Assembly (NCBI GenBank): GCA_037043015.1
Contig: CM073327.1
Location: 17,032,727 to 17,096,726 of the forward strand
Reading direction: 5' to 3'
Length of the DNA: 64,000 nt
Source: Bryum argenteum
Lineage: Eukaryota > Streptophyta > Bryopsida > Bryales > Bryaceae
Shown: one piece after another, positions 35,954 through 46,502 of the stretch
How the letters are laid out: every line of letters begins with the position of its first letter
How positions within the stretch are numbered: position 1 is the stretch's first letter
The notes under the pieces: generated by a model
What the model saw: the letters and a program-made list of their open reading frames with translations, nothing else
Database searches by the model: none
What the model was told of the DNA's origin: nothing
Translations under genes and position numbers: made by a program

Positions 35954-36240
35954 TTAATGCGTATCATGGAATATTTTTGGGGATAGATTCAATAAACTGT
36001 AAATTAAAGTATATGAACGCTTTAAGTAATAATTGGTAATTTACTTAAGACATGACTTCTTAGAGAACTTTTGGGAACAAAATGTGGGCTTGGAAACATG
36101 CTCAAGGTCACAATGGTCAGACCCACTTCAAAAATAAGAACCTTTCAATAATCATACTAGAATATTTCATATAACCGAAGACATTTTATTCCCTAATTGT
36201 ATTCCTCTTCCTTAATAACTTTATATCACCCAACTATCTT

Positions 36241-36510
36241 CATATTCCTCTAATAACTTTATATTCCTCTAAATAATTCATATTCCTCTACTAACTTCAT
36301 ATTCCTCTAATAACTTCATATTCCTCTAATAACTTCATATTCCTCTAGTAACTTCATATTCCTTTAATACCTTCATATTCCTCTAATAACTTCATATTCC
36401 TCTAGTAACTTCATATTCCTTCAATACCTTCATATTCCTCTAATAACTTCATATTCCTCTAGTAACTTCATATTCCTTTAATACCTTCATATTCCTCTAA
36501 TAACTTCATA
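36241..36510. repeat. 19-bp minisatellite, array 2 (inverted)
   Basis: About 14 units of TAACTTCATATTCCTCTAA, including a higher-order pattern with TTTAATACCTTCATATTCC every third to fourth unit. It ends at the junction with RWP-RK copy G exon 3. Confidence 0.95.
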
Positions 36511-37854
36511 GAAGAAGCACAATAGATTTGCTACAGTAGATTTGCTACAGTCATACGGAGTTGCACTCCCAGCTAGTACACATTGCAAAGCGACGTTGAG
36601 TATCATCAACACATGAAAATCAAATACACTCTTGAAGGCTACCAAAAATACAAAAACATGGACATAGTCTCGTTGAGTATCATCAACACATGAAAATCAA
36701 ATACACTCTTGAAGGCTACCAAAAATACAAAAAACGTGGACATAGTGTTAGTGGTCTCTCACTTTGTTTGTCAAGAGAACCACGTTATTGTTGTTTGCCT
36801 CTCCAAAAGCACCGTCATAGGAAGCACAACCAACAACCAAAGGTGCTATATGCGAAGGAGTTACATTCCTTGCCTCGTCGCCGCGCTCGTCATCAGTGTT
36901 GTTCGGCGGAGCAGTAACATTCCTTGCCTGGTCGCCGCCCTCGTCACGATCATGAGCCGAAGGTGGTATAGGCGGAGCAGTAACATTCCTTACCTAGTCG
37001 CTACCCTCGTCATCAGTGTTATTCGAAAGCTCCGCTCTGGGAGCTACCCTCGTCATCAGTGTTATTCGAAAGCTCCGCTCTGGGAGCATCTTGTGCTGCT
37101 TGTGCATTCTTTCTGCCGATCACAGCCACCAAGTACCGGTCCCCCAAATACTAGAGCATGAAGTACCGGTCCCCCAAATACTAGAGCATGTCTCCGAGGG
37201 TGTCGTAATAGTCTAGTAATAGTCTACATCGCCAAGGTCGCTGCCATCATCTTTCACCATCTCCAACATCCGGATACTCTGATCTTCGGTAATGATACCA
37301 ATCTGACGAGCTTCACTCTGCAACCTACACATTAATAAGATCATCCAGGTTAAAAATCAAACTTTAGGAAATTGAAACAATCATAAAAAGATTATAATCA
37401 AACTTTTGGATGTGGGAAACAACTAATTATGATAGTGTTAGAGATGAATGCGGTTTTTCCTCAATTAACAAGTGGAGGGTCATGCTTTAGAAATAGAGCA
37501 ATCATGTTTGTGACAATGTGAAACTGCAATTGTTTTGAATAATATTGATTCTTCTAGCAAGAGATTGGAGGCACACTCAACCTACTCATTAAGGTTTTGA
37601 GTATGAACTAATATGAATTCCATAGAGGTGAAAAGCATACCTCAAGATGAGTGATGAAGTCAGTCACTAATTCAGTTGTACGCCTTTTGCCTACCCATCT
37701 GAATGAATTCTCAAATCGGATGGTAAATTCCTTTGCAATAGAGCCTCCGAGAGGGATGGTAAATTCCTTTGCAATAGAGCCTCCGAGAGGAACGCAAACA
37801 AGTAGAGCCTTTTGTTCCATGATTATTGCAAACAAGTAGAGCCTTTTGTGCCAT
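36511..37854 (-). pseudogene. RWP-RK gene copy G (exons 1-3, with many local duplications)
   Basis: Exon 1 is at 37,641-37,820: 60 codons, lengthened by an in-frame duplication of PLGGSIAKEFTI. Exon 2 spans 36,763-37,317 and contains direct duplications near 37,010-37,080 and 37,130-37,190. Exon 3 keeps only its first ~35 bp before the sequence breaks into the minisatellite at 36,510, so the RWP-RK motif is gone. A 70-bp duplication lies in the intron (36,590-36,735). Exons 4 and 5 are missing. It lies as the spacer between the two inverted arms. Confidence 0.75.
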
Positions 37855-38213
37855 AATTCTTGGGCTTGCTCATACACAAGGAAGTCGAACGTAGCCCTAA
37901 ACACAAGATAATAAGAGACAAAAAATGAAAATAAATAATAAAAGGTGCATTTCTCTTCCTTTCAACAAAAGGTATTGTCACACCCAACACTTTTAAATAC
38001 ATTATTGATTTCTCAAATGATTACCACCTCTGGTTTTATCGAGAAAGTAGTTGGATAAGTGTATCAACTAGAACGTTCACTTTGAGAAATTCAACAAGTT
38101 TACAACTTATTTCAATCGAAGTTTGAATTCAAATGCATAGATAAAAGGTCGTATTTAGAAGAATGAAGGAGAAAAGAGGGGACTATATATATATAAATAT
38201 TTATGAAGAGATT
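37855..38213. repeat. Short 5' spacer of copy G joined to minisatellite spacer
   Basis: About 80 bp upstream of the start codon, then a jump to the spacer seen at 32,560-32,826. Confidence 0.55.
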
Positions 38214-38505
38214 TGAAGTTATAAGGGGAATATGAAGTTATTAGAGGAATATGAAGGTATTAAAGGAATATGAAGTTACTAGAGGAATATGAAGTTATTA
38301 GAGGAATATGAAGGTATTGAAGGAATATGAAGTTACTAGAGGAATATGAAGTTATTAGAGGAATATGAAGGTATTAAAGGAATATGAAGTTACTAGAGGA
38401 ATATGAAGTTATTAGAGGAATATGAAGTTATTAGAGGAATATGAAGTTAGTAGAGGAATATGAATTATTTAGAGGAATATAAAGTTATTAGAGGAATATG
38501 AAGAT
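38214..38505. repeat. 19-bp minisatellite, array 3
   Basis: About 15 units of TTAGAGGAATATGAAGTTA with the same higher-order pattern (AAGGTATTRAAGGAATATG) as array 2, in opposite orientation. Confidence 0.95.
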
Positions 38506-38785
38506 AGTTGGGTGATATAAAGTTATTAAGGAAGAGGAATACAATTAGGGAATAAAATGTCTTCGGTTATATGAAATATTCTAGTATGATTATTGAAAGG
38601 TTCTTATTTTTGAAGTGGGTCTGACCATTGTGACCTTGAGCATGTTTCCAAGCCCACATTTTGTTCCCAAAAGTTCTCTAAGAAGTCATGTCTTAAGTAA
38701 ATTACCAATTATTACTTAAAGCGTTCATATACTTTAATTTACAGTTTATTGAATCTATCCCCACAAATATTCCATGATACGCATT

Positions 38786-39036
38786 AACCCCCAATTTTGT
38801 TAAAATGGCACTATGCCATGTGCCACTTTGTCACACCAAATTTTACATATGTGCTCACATGGATGGTGTATTCTGTAATATCACAATTATTTCGATAATT
38901 GCACTCCTTTATATACATTGTCACTCATTTTTCATAATATCACCTTCAAATTCTTTTACATCACATGGTTTTTGAAGTACAGTTCATAAAGTTGAGATGT
39001 GCCATTTTACCGAAATAATGCCATTTTAATGGAATT
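38786..39036. mobile_element. CCTCAATT-family MITE, short form, copy 7
   Basis: Ends ACCCCCAATTTTGTTAAAATGG and CCATTTTAATGGAATTC; the inverted partner of copy 6. Confidence 0.75.
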
Positions 39037-39599
39037 CACCATGCATCCATATCGATCAAAGTATGCACTAGAATACCATAACTCTAATCCTACCATAAAA
39101 GTGACCTTAATTTATTCCACGATGAACATTCATACTCACCAAAGTACAAACTCAAATACCATTATATTAGCTCCAATCCTAAATACTTTAGATGTGATGT
39201 TGGAACACATAAGTCACATTCATACTCCCTTCTACGTTTATTATGCAATAAAATTTGCGAAGTAACCTCACTGGAGGGATGAAAGTTCTTAACTTCTTCA
39301 TAAACAAACCCCAAGACAAACCGGAGTCATAATTTAGTCAGATTTGGACTTACTCAAAATGAATTGTCACCTAACTTAAAAAGGGTATCCCATTTAGAGA
39401 GTGGAGAGAAACAAGACTCTCGTCTAGATATTTTGAATGATGGAGCCATCCATTTTTATCCTAATCACACAAAAACATAAACATAAAATAAATAAATAAA
39501 TATAATATGAAGAGATAAAGGTTTCCATGGAGGACTGATAATCAGTTGTCCGAATCGTAGGAATCACGGGATCTCGAGTCCCACTTTGGTCAGAATCAT

Positions 39600-41337
39600 T
39601 GGAATCACAGTATCTAGAGTCCCACTTTGACACGCTTGCGGGATGGACCAGTAGATTCAAACTGGCTTCTGTTTTGCCAATGCCAGTCCCTCCCTACCTC
39701 AGCACTTTTGGCCTCCAACGGCGCACTACCTCGTGACTGCCAACTGCGTGCTCTGCAACCATGGGCTCCATAGCAAAGACCTCCATCACATTCCGGTTAA
39801 CTGGCGCACTGCCTCGTGACTGCCGCCTCGTGACTGCCAACTGCGTGCTCTGCAACCATGGGCTCCATAGCAAAGACCTCCATCATTTTCCGGATAACTC
39901 GAGTCTCATCTCATCAAGTTTCCACTGTGCACACTGGCTAAGAAACTCTAAGAAACTCGCGCATTTACGAGTTCGGATACAACCATGTTGTCACATGAGT
40001 TAGTGGAACCATGTTGTCATATGAGTTAGTGGAACCATGTTGTCACATGAGTTAGTGGAACCATGTTGTCACATGAGTTAGTGGAACCATGTTGTCACAT
40101 GAGTTAGTGGAACCATGTTGTCACATGAGTTAGTGGAACCATGTTGTCACATGAGTTAGTGGAACCATGTTGTCACATGAGTTAGTGGAACCATGTTGTC
40201 ACATGAGTTAGTGGAACCATGTTGTCACATGAGTTAGTGGAACCATGTTGTCACATGAGTTAGTGGAACAGATCCTCTTGTGTAAGCGCTAGTTTGCAAA
40301 TTACTCTCAGAAGTAATACCTAGTACCACCATACGGTTGATCACTTTAGCTCGAGCTTGTCTTTCTTCCTTTGCGAGCTTGTCTTTCTTCCTTTGCAGCG
40401 AGTTGAGTGCGCTTTGTAAGTTAGACACTTCTACTCCAAAGCCCAAATCAACTAGTTCTTGTTCGAGTTGAGTGCGCTTTGTAAGTTAGACACTTCTACT
40501 CCAAAGCCCAAATCAACTAGTTCTTGTTCGAACTTCGAAGCCCCTTGTAGCTTGTAGTTGTGGCAAACTCCAGTCCTTGGATTGCATTCTCTAAAGTCCA
40601 CATCTAAATGAGTAAATGCACATGACAATATCACAAGGAACATGAGCACTCCCTACATCTGGATGGTTGAGATCAGATGATGCATGAACTAAGTGTAACT
40701 TGCATGTATGCAGTGTTAGTGTGTTAGCATGTCGTAGTAGTGTACATTGTCAAGGTTGCTGCCATCATCTTTCACCATCCCTCAACATCCGGATACTCTT
40801 ATTTTTGGTATTGAAGCCAGTCCGACGAGCGTCACTCTGCAACTCACAAATTAACGTGAGTCAAAATAAAACTTTAGGAAATAGAAAACGAATTATAAAA
40901 GATCATATTCAAGCTTTAGGATGTAGGAAACTACTGTGAAAGAGTTAGAGATGAATGCGGTTTTCCTTAATTCATTAAAAGAGTTAGAGATGAATAAGGT
41001 TTTCCTCAATTCATGAACAAGTAGAGGGGCATGCTTTAGAAATAGAGCAATCTTGTTTGTGACAAAAAGTGAAACTGCATTTGTTTTGAATGATATTGAT
41101 TCTTCTATCAAGAGATTGGGGGCACACTCAACCTACTTAAATTAAGATTTGAGTATTAAATAACATGAATTGCATAGAGGGGAAAAGCATACCTCAAGAT
41201 GAGTAATGAAGTCAGCCACTATTTCAGTTGTACATCTTTTGCCTACCCACCTGAATGGTGAATTTTAAACTATATGACAAATTCCTGTTCGAGATAGCCT
41301 CCGAGAGGAATGCAAACAAGTAGGGCCTTTGTGCCAT
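39600..41337 (-). pseudogene. RWP-RK gene copy H (fragmented)
   Basis: Exon 5 remnant about 39,620-39,975; exon 4 40,327-40,603 with duplicated KKDKL and LQSALNS segments; a 5' piece of exon 2 at about 40,729-40,837; exon 1 41,193-41,337 (2 nt short of the usual 147). Exon 3 with the RWP-RK core is absent. The start of exon 5 has been replaced by the 26-bp tandem array. Several direct duplications of 20-70 bp lie inside the exons. Confidence 0.7.
39981..40269. repeat. 26-bp tandem array
   Basis: About 11 near-identical units of GGAACCATGTTGTCACATGA plus GTTAGT. The inverted arm at 34,877-34,903 has a single unit, so the expansion came after the inverted duplication. There are no spacers between units, so it is not a CRISPR. 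Confidence 0.97.
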
Positions 41338-42250
41338 AGTAGGTTCGCTCATACACGCAAGAAAATGGAAATAAAGTGACGGACGTAATGATTTGACCGG
41401 AATGACACAAAAGTGTCAGTTTTAATTGTGCTTCTAATAGCGTCAAAATAAATTGTTATATTTGTCACTTTTCCTAATTTTTTTTACTGATTTATTAGAG
41501 TGTGGTATGCTTATTACAACAAAAAAAATCTAAGAAAAAGAGACAAATATCATATTTTATTTTGACCTTATTAGAGGCACAATTAAAACTGGCACATTGT
41601 GTCATACCGGTCAGGTCATTACGGCCGTCACTTTATTGCCATTTTCTTGCGTGTATGAGCGAACCTACTATGGCACAAAGGCCCTACTTGTTTGCATTCC
41701 TCTCGGAGGCTATCTCGAACAGGAATTTGTCATATAGTTTAAAATTCACCATTCAGGTGGGTAGGCAAAAGATGTACAACTGAAATAGTGGCTGACTTCA
41801 TTACTCATCTTGAGGTATGCTTTTCCCCTCTATGCAATTCATGTTATTTAATACTCAAATCTTAATTTAAGTAGGTTGAGTGTGCCCCCAATCTCTTGAT
41901 AGAAGAATCAATATCATTCAAAACAAATGCAGTTTCACTTTTTGTCACAAACAAGATTGCTCTATTTCTAAAGCATGCCCCTCTACTTGTTCATGAATTG
42001 AGGAAAACCTTATTCATCTCTAACTCTTTTAATGAATTAAGGAAAACCGCATTCATCTCTAACTCTTTCAATGAATTAAGGAAAAACGCATTCATCTCTA
42101 ACTCTTTTAATGAATTAAGGAAAAACGCATTCATCTCTAACTCTTTTACAGTAGTTTCCTACATCCTAAAGCTTGAATATGATCTTTTATAATTTGTTTT
42201 CTATTTCCTAAAATTTTATTTTGACTCACGTTAATTTGTGAGTTGCAGAG
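40835..42250. repeat. Second palindrome (copy H exon 1 region)
   Basis: Left arm 40,835-about 41,470 and right arm about 41,515-42,250. The outer parts are nearly identical; the inner ~130 bp each side is more diverged. The arms carry RWP-RK intron 1 and exon 1 (minus strand at 41,193-41,337, plus strand at about 41,670-41,815). The right arm is longer because a 39-bp unit (TTCATCTCTAACTCTTTTAA...) is present about four times at 42,000-42,145 against two on the left. Confidence 0.9.
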
Positions 42251-43040
42251 ACGATATACCATATTTCACTAATTCAAGAATCGACATTTTATTTCTCTCT
42301 GACAACAACAATATCGCACCCCACCAACTTTTAAACACATGATTTTAACATTCTTACCAAATTTGTATGTATATTAAAAGAGATGGATAAGCATATCAGT
42401 ACATTTATTTGTTGAGGTTGGAGTTTAGAGGCACATCTGAAAGAAGTTAGAAGAATGAAGGAGAATACAGTGGTATATATAGAAAATTATGTATAAGAAG
42501 ATGAAGTTGTTAGGGAAGATGAAGTTCTTAGAGAACATAAAGTGCTTAGGCACATGAAGTTCATAGAGAAAATGAAGTTCTTTAGGGAAGATGAAGCTGT
42601 TAAAGAAGATGAAATTCTTGGGGAAGATGAAGTTGTTAGGAAAGATGAAGTTCTTAGAAGAGATGAAGTTCTTAGGAGAGATAAAGTTATTATGGAAGAT
42701 GAAGTTGTAAGGGAAAATGGAGTTTTTAGGGAACATTAAGTTCCGAGGGCACATGACGTTTTTAGGGCACATGAAGTTCTTAGGGAAGGGATTATGAAGT
42801 TCGTAGGGTATATGAAGTTTGTAGGGAATATGAAATTCTTAGGAAGGATAAAGTTCTTAGGGAAGATGAAGTTGTAAGAGAACGTGGAGCTCTTAGAGAA
42901 CATGAAGTTCTAAGCGCAAATTACGTTGTTAGGGTACATGAAGTTCTTAGGGCACATGAAGTTCTTAGGGCACATGAAGTTCTTAGGGCACATGAAGGAA
43001 TTTCGTAGGGCACATGAAGGAAGTTCGTAGGGCACATGAA
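42251..43040. repeat. Minisatellite spacer, GAAGATGAAGTTCTTAGG type
   Basis: Begins like the other unit spacers (ACATGATTTTAA, then GAATGAAGGAGAA), then continues as a degenerate array of ~18-21-bp units AGATGAAGTTCTTAGGGA and CACATGAAGTTCTTAGGG from about 42,490. The long frames on both strands are by-products of the repeat. Confidence 0.85.
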
Positions 43041-43442
43041 GGAAGTTGGAAGGAAGTTCGAAGGAAGTTCGAAGGAAGTTCGAAGGAAGTTCGAAGGAAG
43101 TTCGAAGGAAGTTCGAAGGAAGTTCGAAGGAAGTTCGAAGGAAGTTGGAAGGAAGTTCGAAGGAAGTTCAAGGAAGTTCAAGGAAGTTCGAAGGAAGTTC
43201 GAAGGAAGTTCGAAGGAAGTTCGAAGGAAGTTCGAAGGAAGTTCGAAGGAAGTTGGAAGGAAGTTCGAAGGAAGTTCGAAGGAAGTTCGAAGGAAGTTCG
43301 AAGGAAGTTGGAAGGAAGTTCGAAGGAAGTTCGAAGGAAGTTCGAAGGAAGTTCGAAGGAAGTTCGAAGGAAGTTCGAAGGAAGTTCGAAGGAAGTTCGA
43401 AGGAAGTTCGAAGGAAGTTCGAAGGAAGTTCGAAGGAAGTTC
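43041..43442. repeat. 11-bp satellite GGAAGTTCGAA
   Basis: About 36 units with variants GGAAGTTGGAA (four) and two 10-bp units near 43,165-43,185. Since 11 is not a multiple of 3, all frames read an 11-residue period (EVRRKFEGSSK on the plus strand), giving several overlapping artificial ORFs. Confidence 0.98.
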
Positions 43443-43860
43443 GTAGGGCACATGAAGGAAGTTTAATTAAGTTTAATTGTAGTGCACATGAAGGAAGTTT
43501 GTAGGGCACATGAAGGAAGTTCGTAGAGCACATGAAGGAAGTTTGTAGGGCAGGGCATATGAAGGAACTTCGTAGGGCATATGACGTTCGTTCGTAGGAA
43601 ATATGACGTTTGTTCGTAGGAAATATGACGTTTGTTTGTAGGAAATATGACGTTTGTTCGTAGGAAATATGACGTTTGTTCGTAGGAAATATGATGTTCG
43701 TGACGTTTGTAGGGAATATGACAATATGACATGACGTTTGTAGGGAATATGGAGTTCTTAGGAAAGATAAAGTTTTTAGGGAAATGAAGTTGTTAAGGCA
43801 CATGAAGTCCTTAGGGCCCATGAAGTTCGTAAGGTATATGAAGTTCCTAGGAAATATGGA
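43443..43860. repeat. Degenerate GGAAATATGACGTTTGTTCGTA array
   Basis: Six to seven units of about 21-22 bp at 43,580-43,700, flanked by CACATGAAGGAAGTT-type units. It continues the same repeat family. Confidence 0.9.
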
Positions 43861-45972
43861 GCTCTTAGATACAAAATTGAAAATGAGTATTGCAACATTG
43901 TTAGGAATGTGAAACTTTCAAATTAAATTGCGGAACCCTGTTAAAAATCCAAATGAGTCTCCAAAAGTATGCATGCTTCTACTCACCTTAGATATCTACA
44001 TGGTAAAAAACTTGAACACAATGTTTGGGGTAATAATTATCAAGTCCCAAGTTGCACAAAGTAAACCATGTCTCTGAAAGAATGCCCAAAAACAATTTTG
44101 CATCAACTTTCAAAGTAATGATCCTTTCAAAGTAATGATCTCGCATATGGTGTAGATCTAGCACTTGAGACTTTACATAATATTTTGTGATAGTAGCTAA
44201 GTTTGAAATTTTATGGTTGAAAGTAGAGTTTTAATAATAAAAACTCTTGCATGTTTTAATTCCAAGAAGGTGGGAGAGAACAAACCTCTAATCTTTGACC
44301 AAACTAAGGCATCATTCTATCCATGTTCTCAAAGTCAAAACCAAATGCACAATAAACATGTCAGTTGATAGTGTCAATTATTGGACTAAGTAAATATGGA
44401 GATCATTGTTGGAATTTGAAGAATTTTTATTTCTTGAGAGCTTATACTTCTTCAAAGCTTCAAACTTTATGAAAGCTTTGTATTCCTTGAAAGCTTTGTA
44501 TTCCTTGGAAGCTTTATATTCCTTGAAAGCTTTTAATTCCTTAACTTCTTAATAGTATATTCAGCCATTGAAACTTCATATTCCGTCAAAATTTAAGTAT
44601 CTCTTTGCACTGATCTATATAATTCTTACTTTTTCATCACTCATTTCTTATGTGCTTTTAAAGAGTGAGGAAATGTCAAAGTTCAACCACAACAAAGAAA
44701 AGAATTATAGCTGGTGGACTTTCTTGAATTGGAAATATTGTTATGCTAATCCAACTTCTATTGTACAAAATTAAATTGGTAAGAATTTAATCCAATAACG
44801 ACCAAGCATCCATATTTCAAATGCTCTATCTAAAACCACAATCTGAATATTAGAACATTAAGTTCTATCTTTTAGCTCAATAAGAAAATTTTGTTGATAT
44901 ATTTATAGATATGTTTGTTAGGCCTTTTTAAATTTTATACTCTCCCGAACTCAAGAAATGACGATTACAAGTTAAGGAGGTATTACTGGAATTAAGATGC
45001 AAATAAGTGACGTTTCAAAAGTGGAGAATTTTTGTCATTTGGTTGTCACTTGTCTCAAGTGACAATTATGGAATTGTAGAACGGAACAAGTCACATTTGA
45101 TAAATCTTTCACCTAAGACAATTTCTTCATCTTTATTTTTTTCACTAGAAGTAGAGGCCTGTCACTTAAAACGTCATTTTTGACATTCTTTGACATTTTG
45201 TCATTTAATCCAAAACTGCTGCGGTCACCTTTTGTGCACACTTCTACTAGTGTATAACTCAAGAGATAGCCGTTACAAGTTGAGTAAGTATAAGGGTGAA
45301 TACTTTGCAATTTTAGGTTTTTTATCATTCCATTCTCAAAAGGCGAAGGAAATCAATTTTGGTAACTTTAGTCTTCTTGATTAAAAATTGTGAATTACTA
45401 ATATAATATACATACTAAGAAGTTATAGATAGAAACTAGAGACTCTTTCGATAGAGTATTATTTTTCAAATGAATACCTAAAACTCAAATTAATCGTAGT
45501 AGATGATATATATTTTTCTCTATGTAAATGATATAAATTTAATTCCTACTATATGATACTTATAAATTTCAACTTTTCATAAACTTTTTGTAACATGTTT
45601 ATAAATCTTGAGATAAAAGTTGCTTGCACAACAATGCATGCCATAATTTCATATAGTGTTGGATAGATATGTAAATATGACCATAAAAGTAATAGATTTA
45701 TACTTATTGTGGTATCAAAGCTAATGCATTTTGTCAGTTGTAAAATTTGGGTGGAAAATTGATGATTCTCTAATTTTTCACCTCATCATTCGCACTATCA
45801 AAATTTGACCTTGAATATGGGTGAATGCATGCTTTTGTGGGAACACTTAAAAGACAACCCATAGTTTCTTGAAGGTGTTAAAAAGTACAATTTATTTTTC
45901 TCTAAGGCTTGTAACTAAAAAATTGCATCCAGTATGTTGGGAAAGGAAAATTACCTCTACTTGCCTAAATGA
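43861..45972. other. AT-rich region without recognised genes
   Basis: Contains a small tandem array of GAAAGCTTTGTATTCCTT (4-5 units, 44,472-44,545) and short frames without domains. No splice structure or terminal repeats were recognised. It precedes the LINE insertion site. Confidence 0.5.
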
Positions 45973-45983
45973 AGCAAGTCTTA
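45973..45983. repeat. LINE target-site duplication, 3' side
   Basis: AGCAAGTCTTA, identical to 56,284-56,294. Confidence 0.85.
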
Positions 45984-46502
45984 TAATAATAATAATAATA
46001 AGAACTCCAATCTCCAATAAGAAATTGGCGTGAATACAGCGTCTGTTCGTAATGTCTTTACCTCAATGGCCACAGGACAAAGAGGTAAAAGAACAAAACT
46101 ACTCACCCCTCTCGGGAATAGACACTAAACTATACACATAACAGTAACTGAACTAAACTAGGTAACCAAGGTAAGATTATATTATAGTAACCGCAAAATG
46201 ACCATTTGGAATGAGAGTGTTTGGTGGTGTAGTGAGTACGTTAAATGGGATTTTCGTGGGTTTGTAATCACCAAGCCGTGCAGTCCTAGGGTGGTTGAAG
46301 TGTGGGACGTTTTGTAATTGTGCTGGTCCGAGTTCGAACCTTGCCGGGCTCGTTTGAGGAGTACGCATGGCTTGGGACTGTATGTGAGTATATGGCAGGA
46401 AAGTAGTATCAACCACCCGGCCCCTACCCGAGAAGCTGAGACTGAAGCATTGTGCCGCTAACAACAGTGGTTTGTACCACTACCCCCTCCTTTTGTTTTT
46501 CT
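45984..46502 (-). other. LINE 3' UTR and tail
   Basis: Non-coding. The last ~115 nt before the tail (46,025-46,140) match the SINE tail. A short hairpin (CCAATTTCTTATTGG on the minus strand, near 46,013-46,027) precedes GGAGTTCTTATT and the (TTA)n tail. This region is the likely template start recognised by the element's own reverse transcriptase. Confidence 0.75.

Larger units (their letters stand above)
34800..36510. repeat. Large inverted repeat, left arm
   Basis: The reverse complement of 38,214-40,315 with high identity. A frame of 88 codons is identical in both arms (35,476-35,742 and 38,999-39,265). It contains an inverted exon 5 piece (about 34,900-35,040), the 3' spacer, MITE copy 6 and the 19-bp minisatellite. 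It holds one 26-bp unit where the right arm has eleven. Confidence 0.9.
38214..40315. repeat. Large inverted repeat, right arm
   Basis: Pairs with 34,800-36,510. It is longer because of the 26-bp array (39,981-40,269), a duplication of about 55 bp at 39,735-39,890 (TGACTGCCAACTGCGTGCTC) and more minisatellite units. Confidence 0.9.
1600..42250 (-). repeat. Decayed array of RWP-RK gene units (copies A-H plus inverted pieces)
   Basis: The same order of blocks recurs along 40 kb: B3 remnant, spacer with GAAGTTATTA minisatellite, 3' spacer, RWP-RK exons 5 to 1, purine-rich 5' spacer, and sometimes a dioxygenase 5' fragment. Copies start near 1.6, 14.2, 18.0, 23.7, 27.0, 32.0, 36.5 and 37.9 kb. 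The copies differ in which exons survive and in which transposons they carry. Unrelated sequence (9.7-14.0 kb) interrupts the array. Dispersed segmental duplication rather than strict head-to-tail amplification is possible. Confidence 0.8.

Noticed and set aside
39981-40269. CRISPR-like array
   Set aside because: The 26-bp units are directly adjacent with no unique spacers, and the context is eukaryotic.
42921-43821. Long overlapping frames with EVRRKFEGSSK or ELPSNFLRTSF repeats
   Set aside because: They are produced by the 11-bp satellite and adjoining degenerate units, are open in several frames on both strands, and have no domain or start context.
46330-46345. B-box-like GGTTCGAACTC in the LINE 3' UTR as a tRNA or SINE head
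   Set aside because: No A box at suitable spacing and no foldable tRNA cloverleaf was found on either strand.
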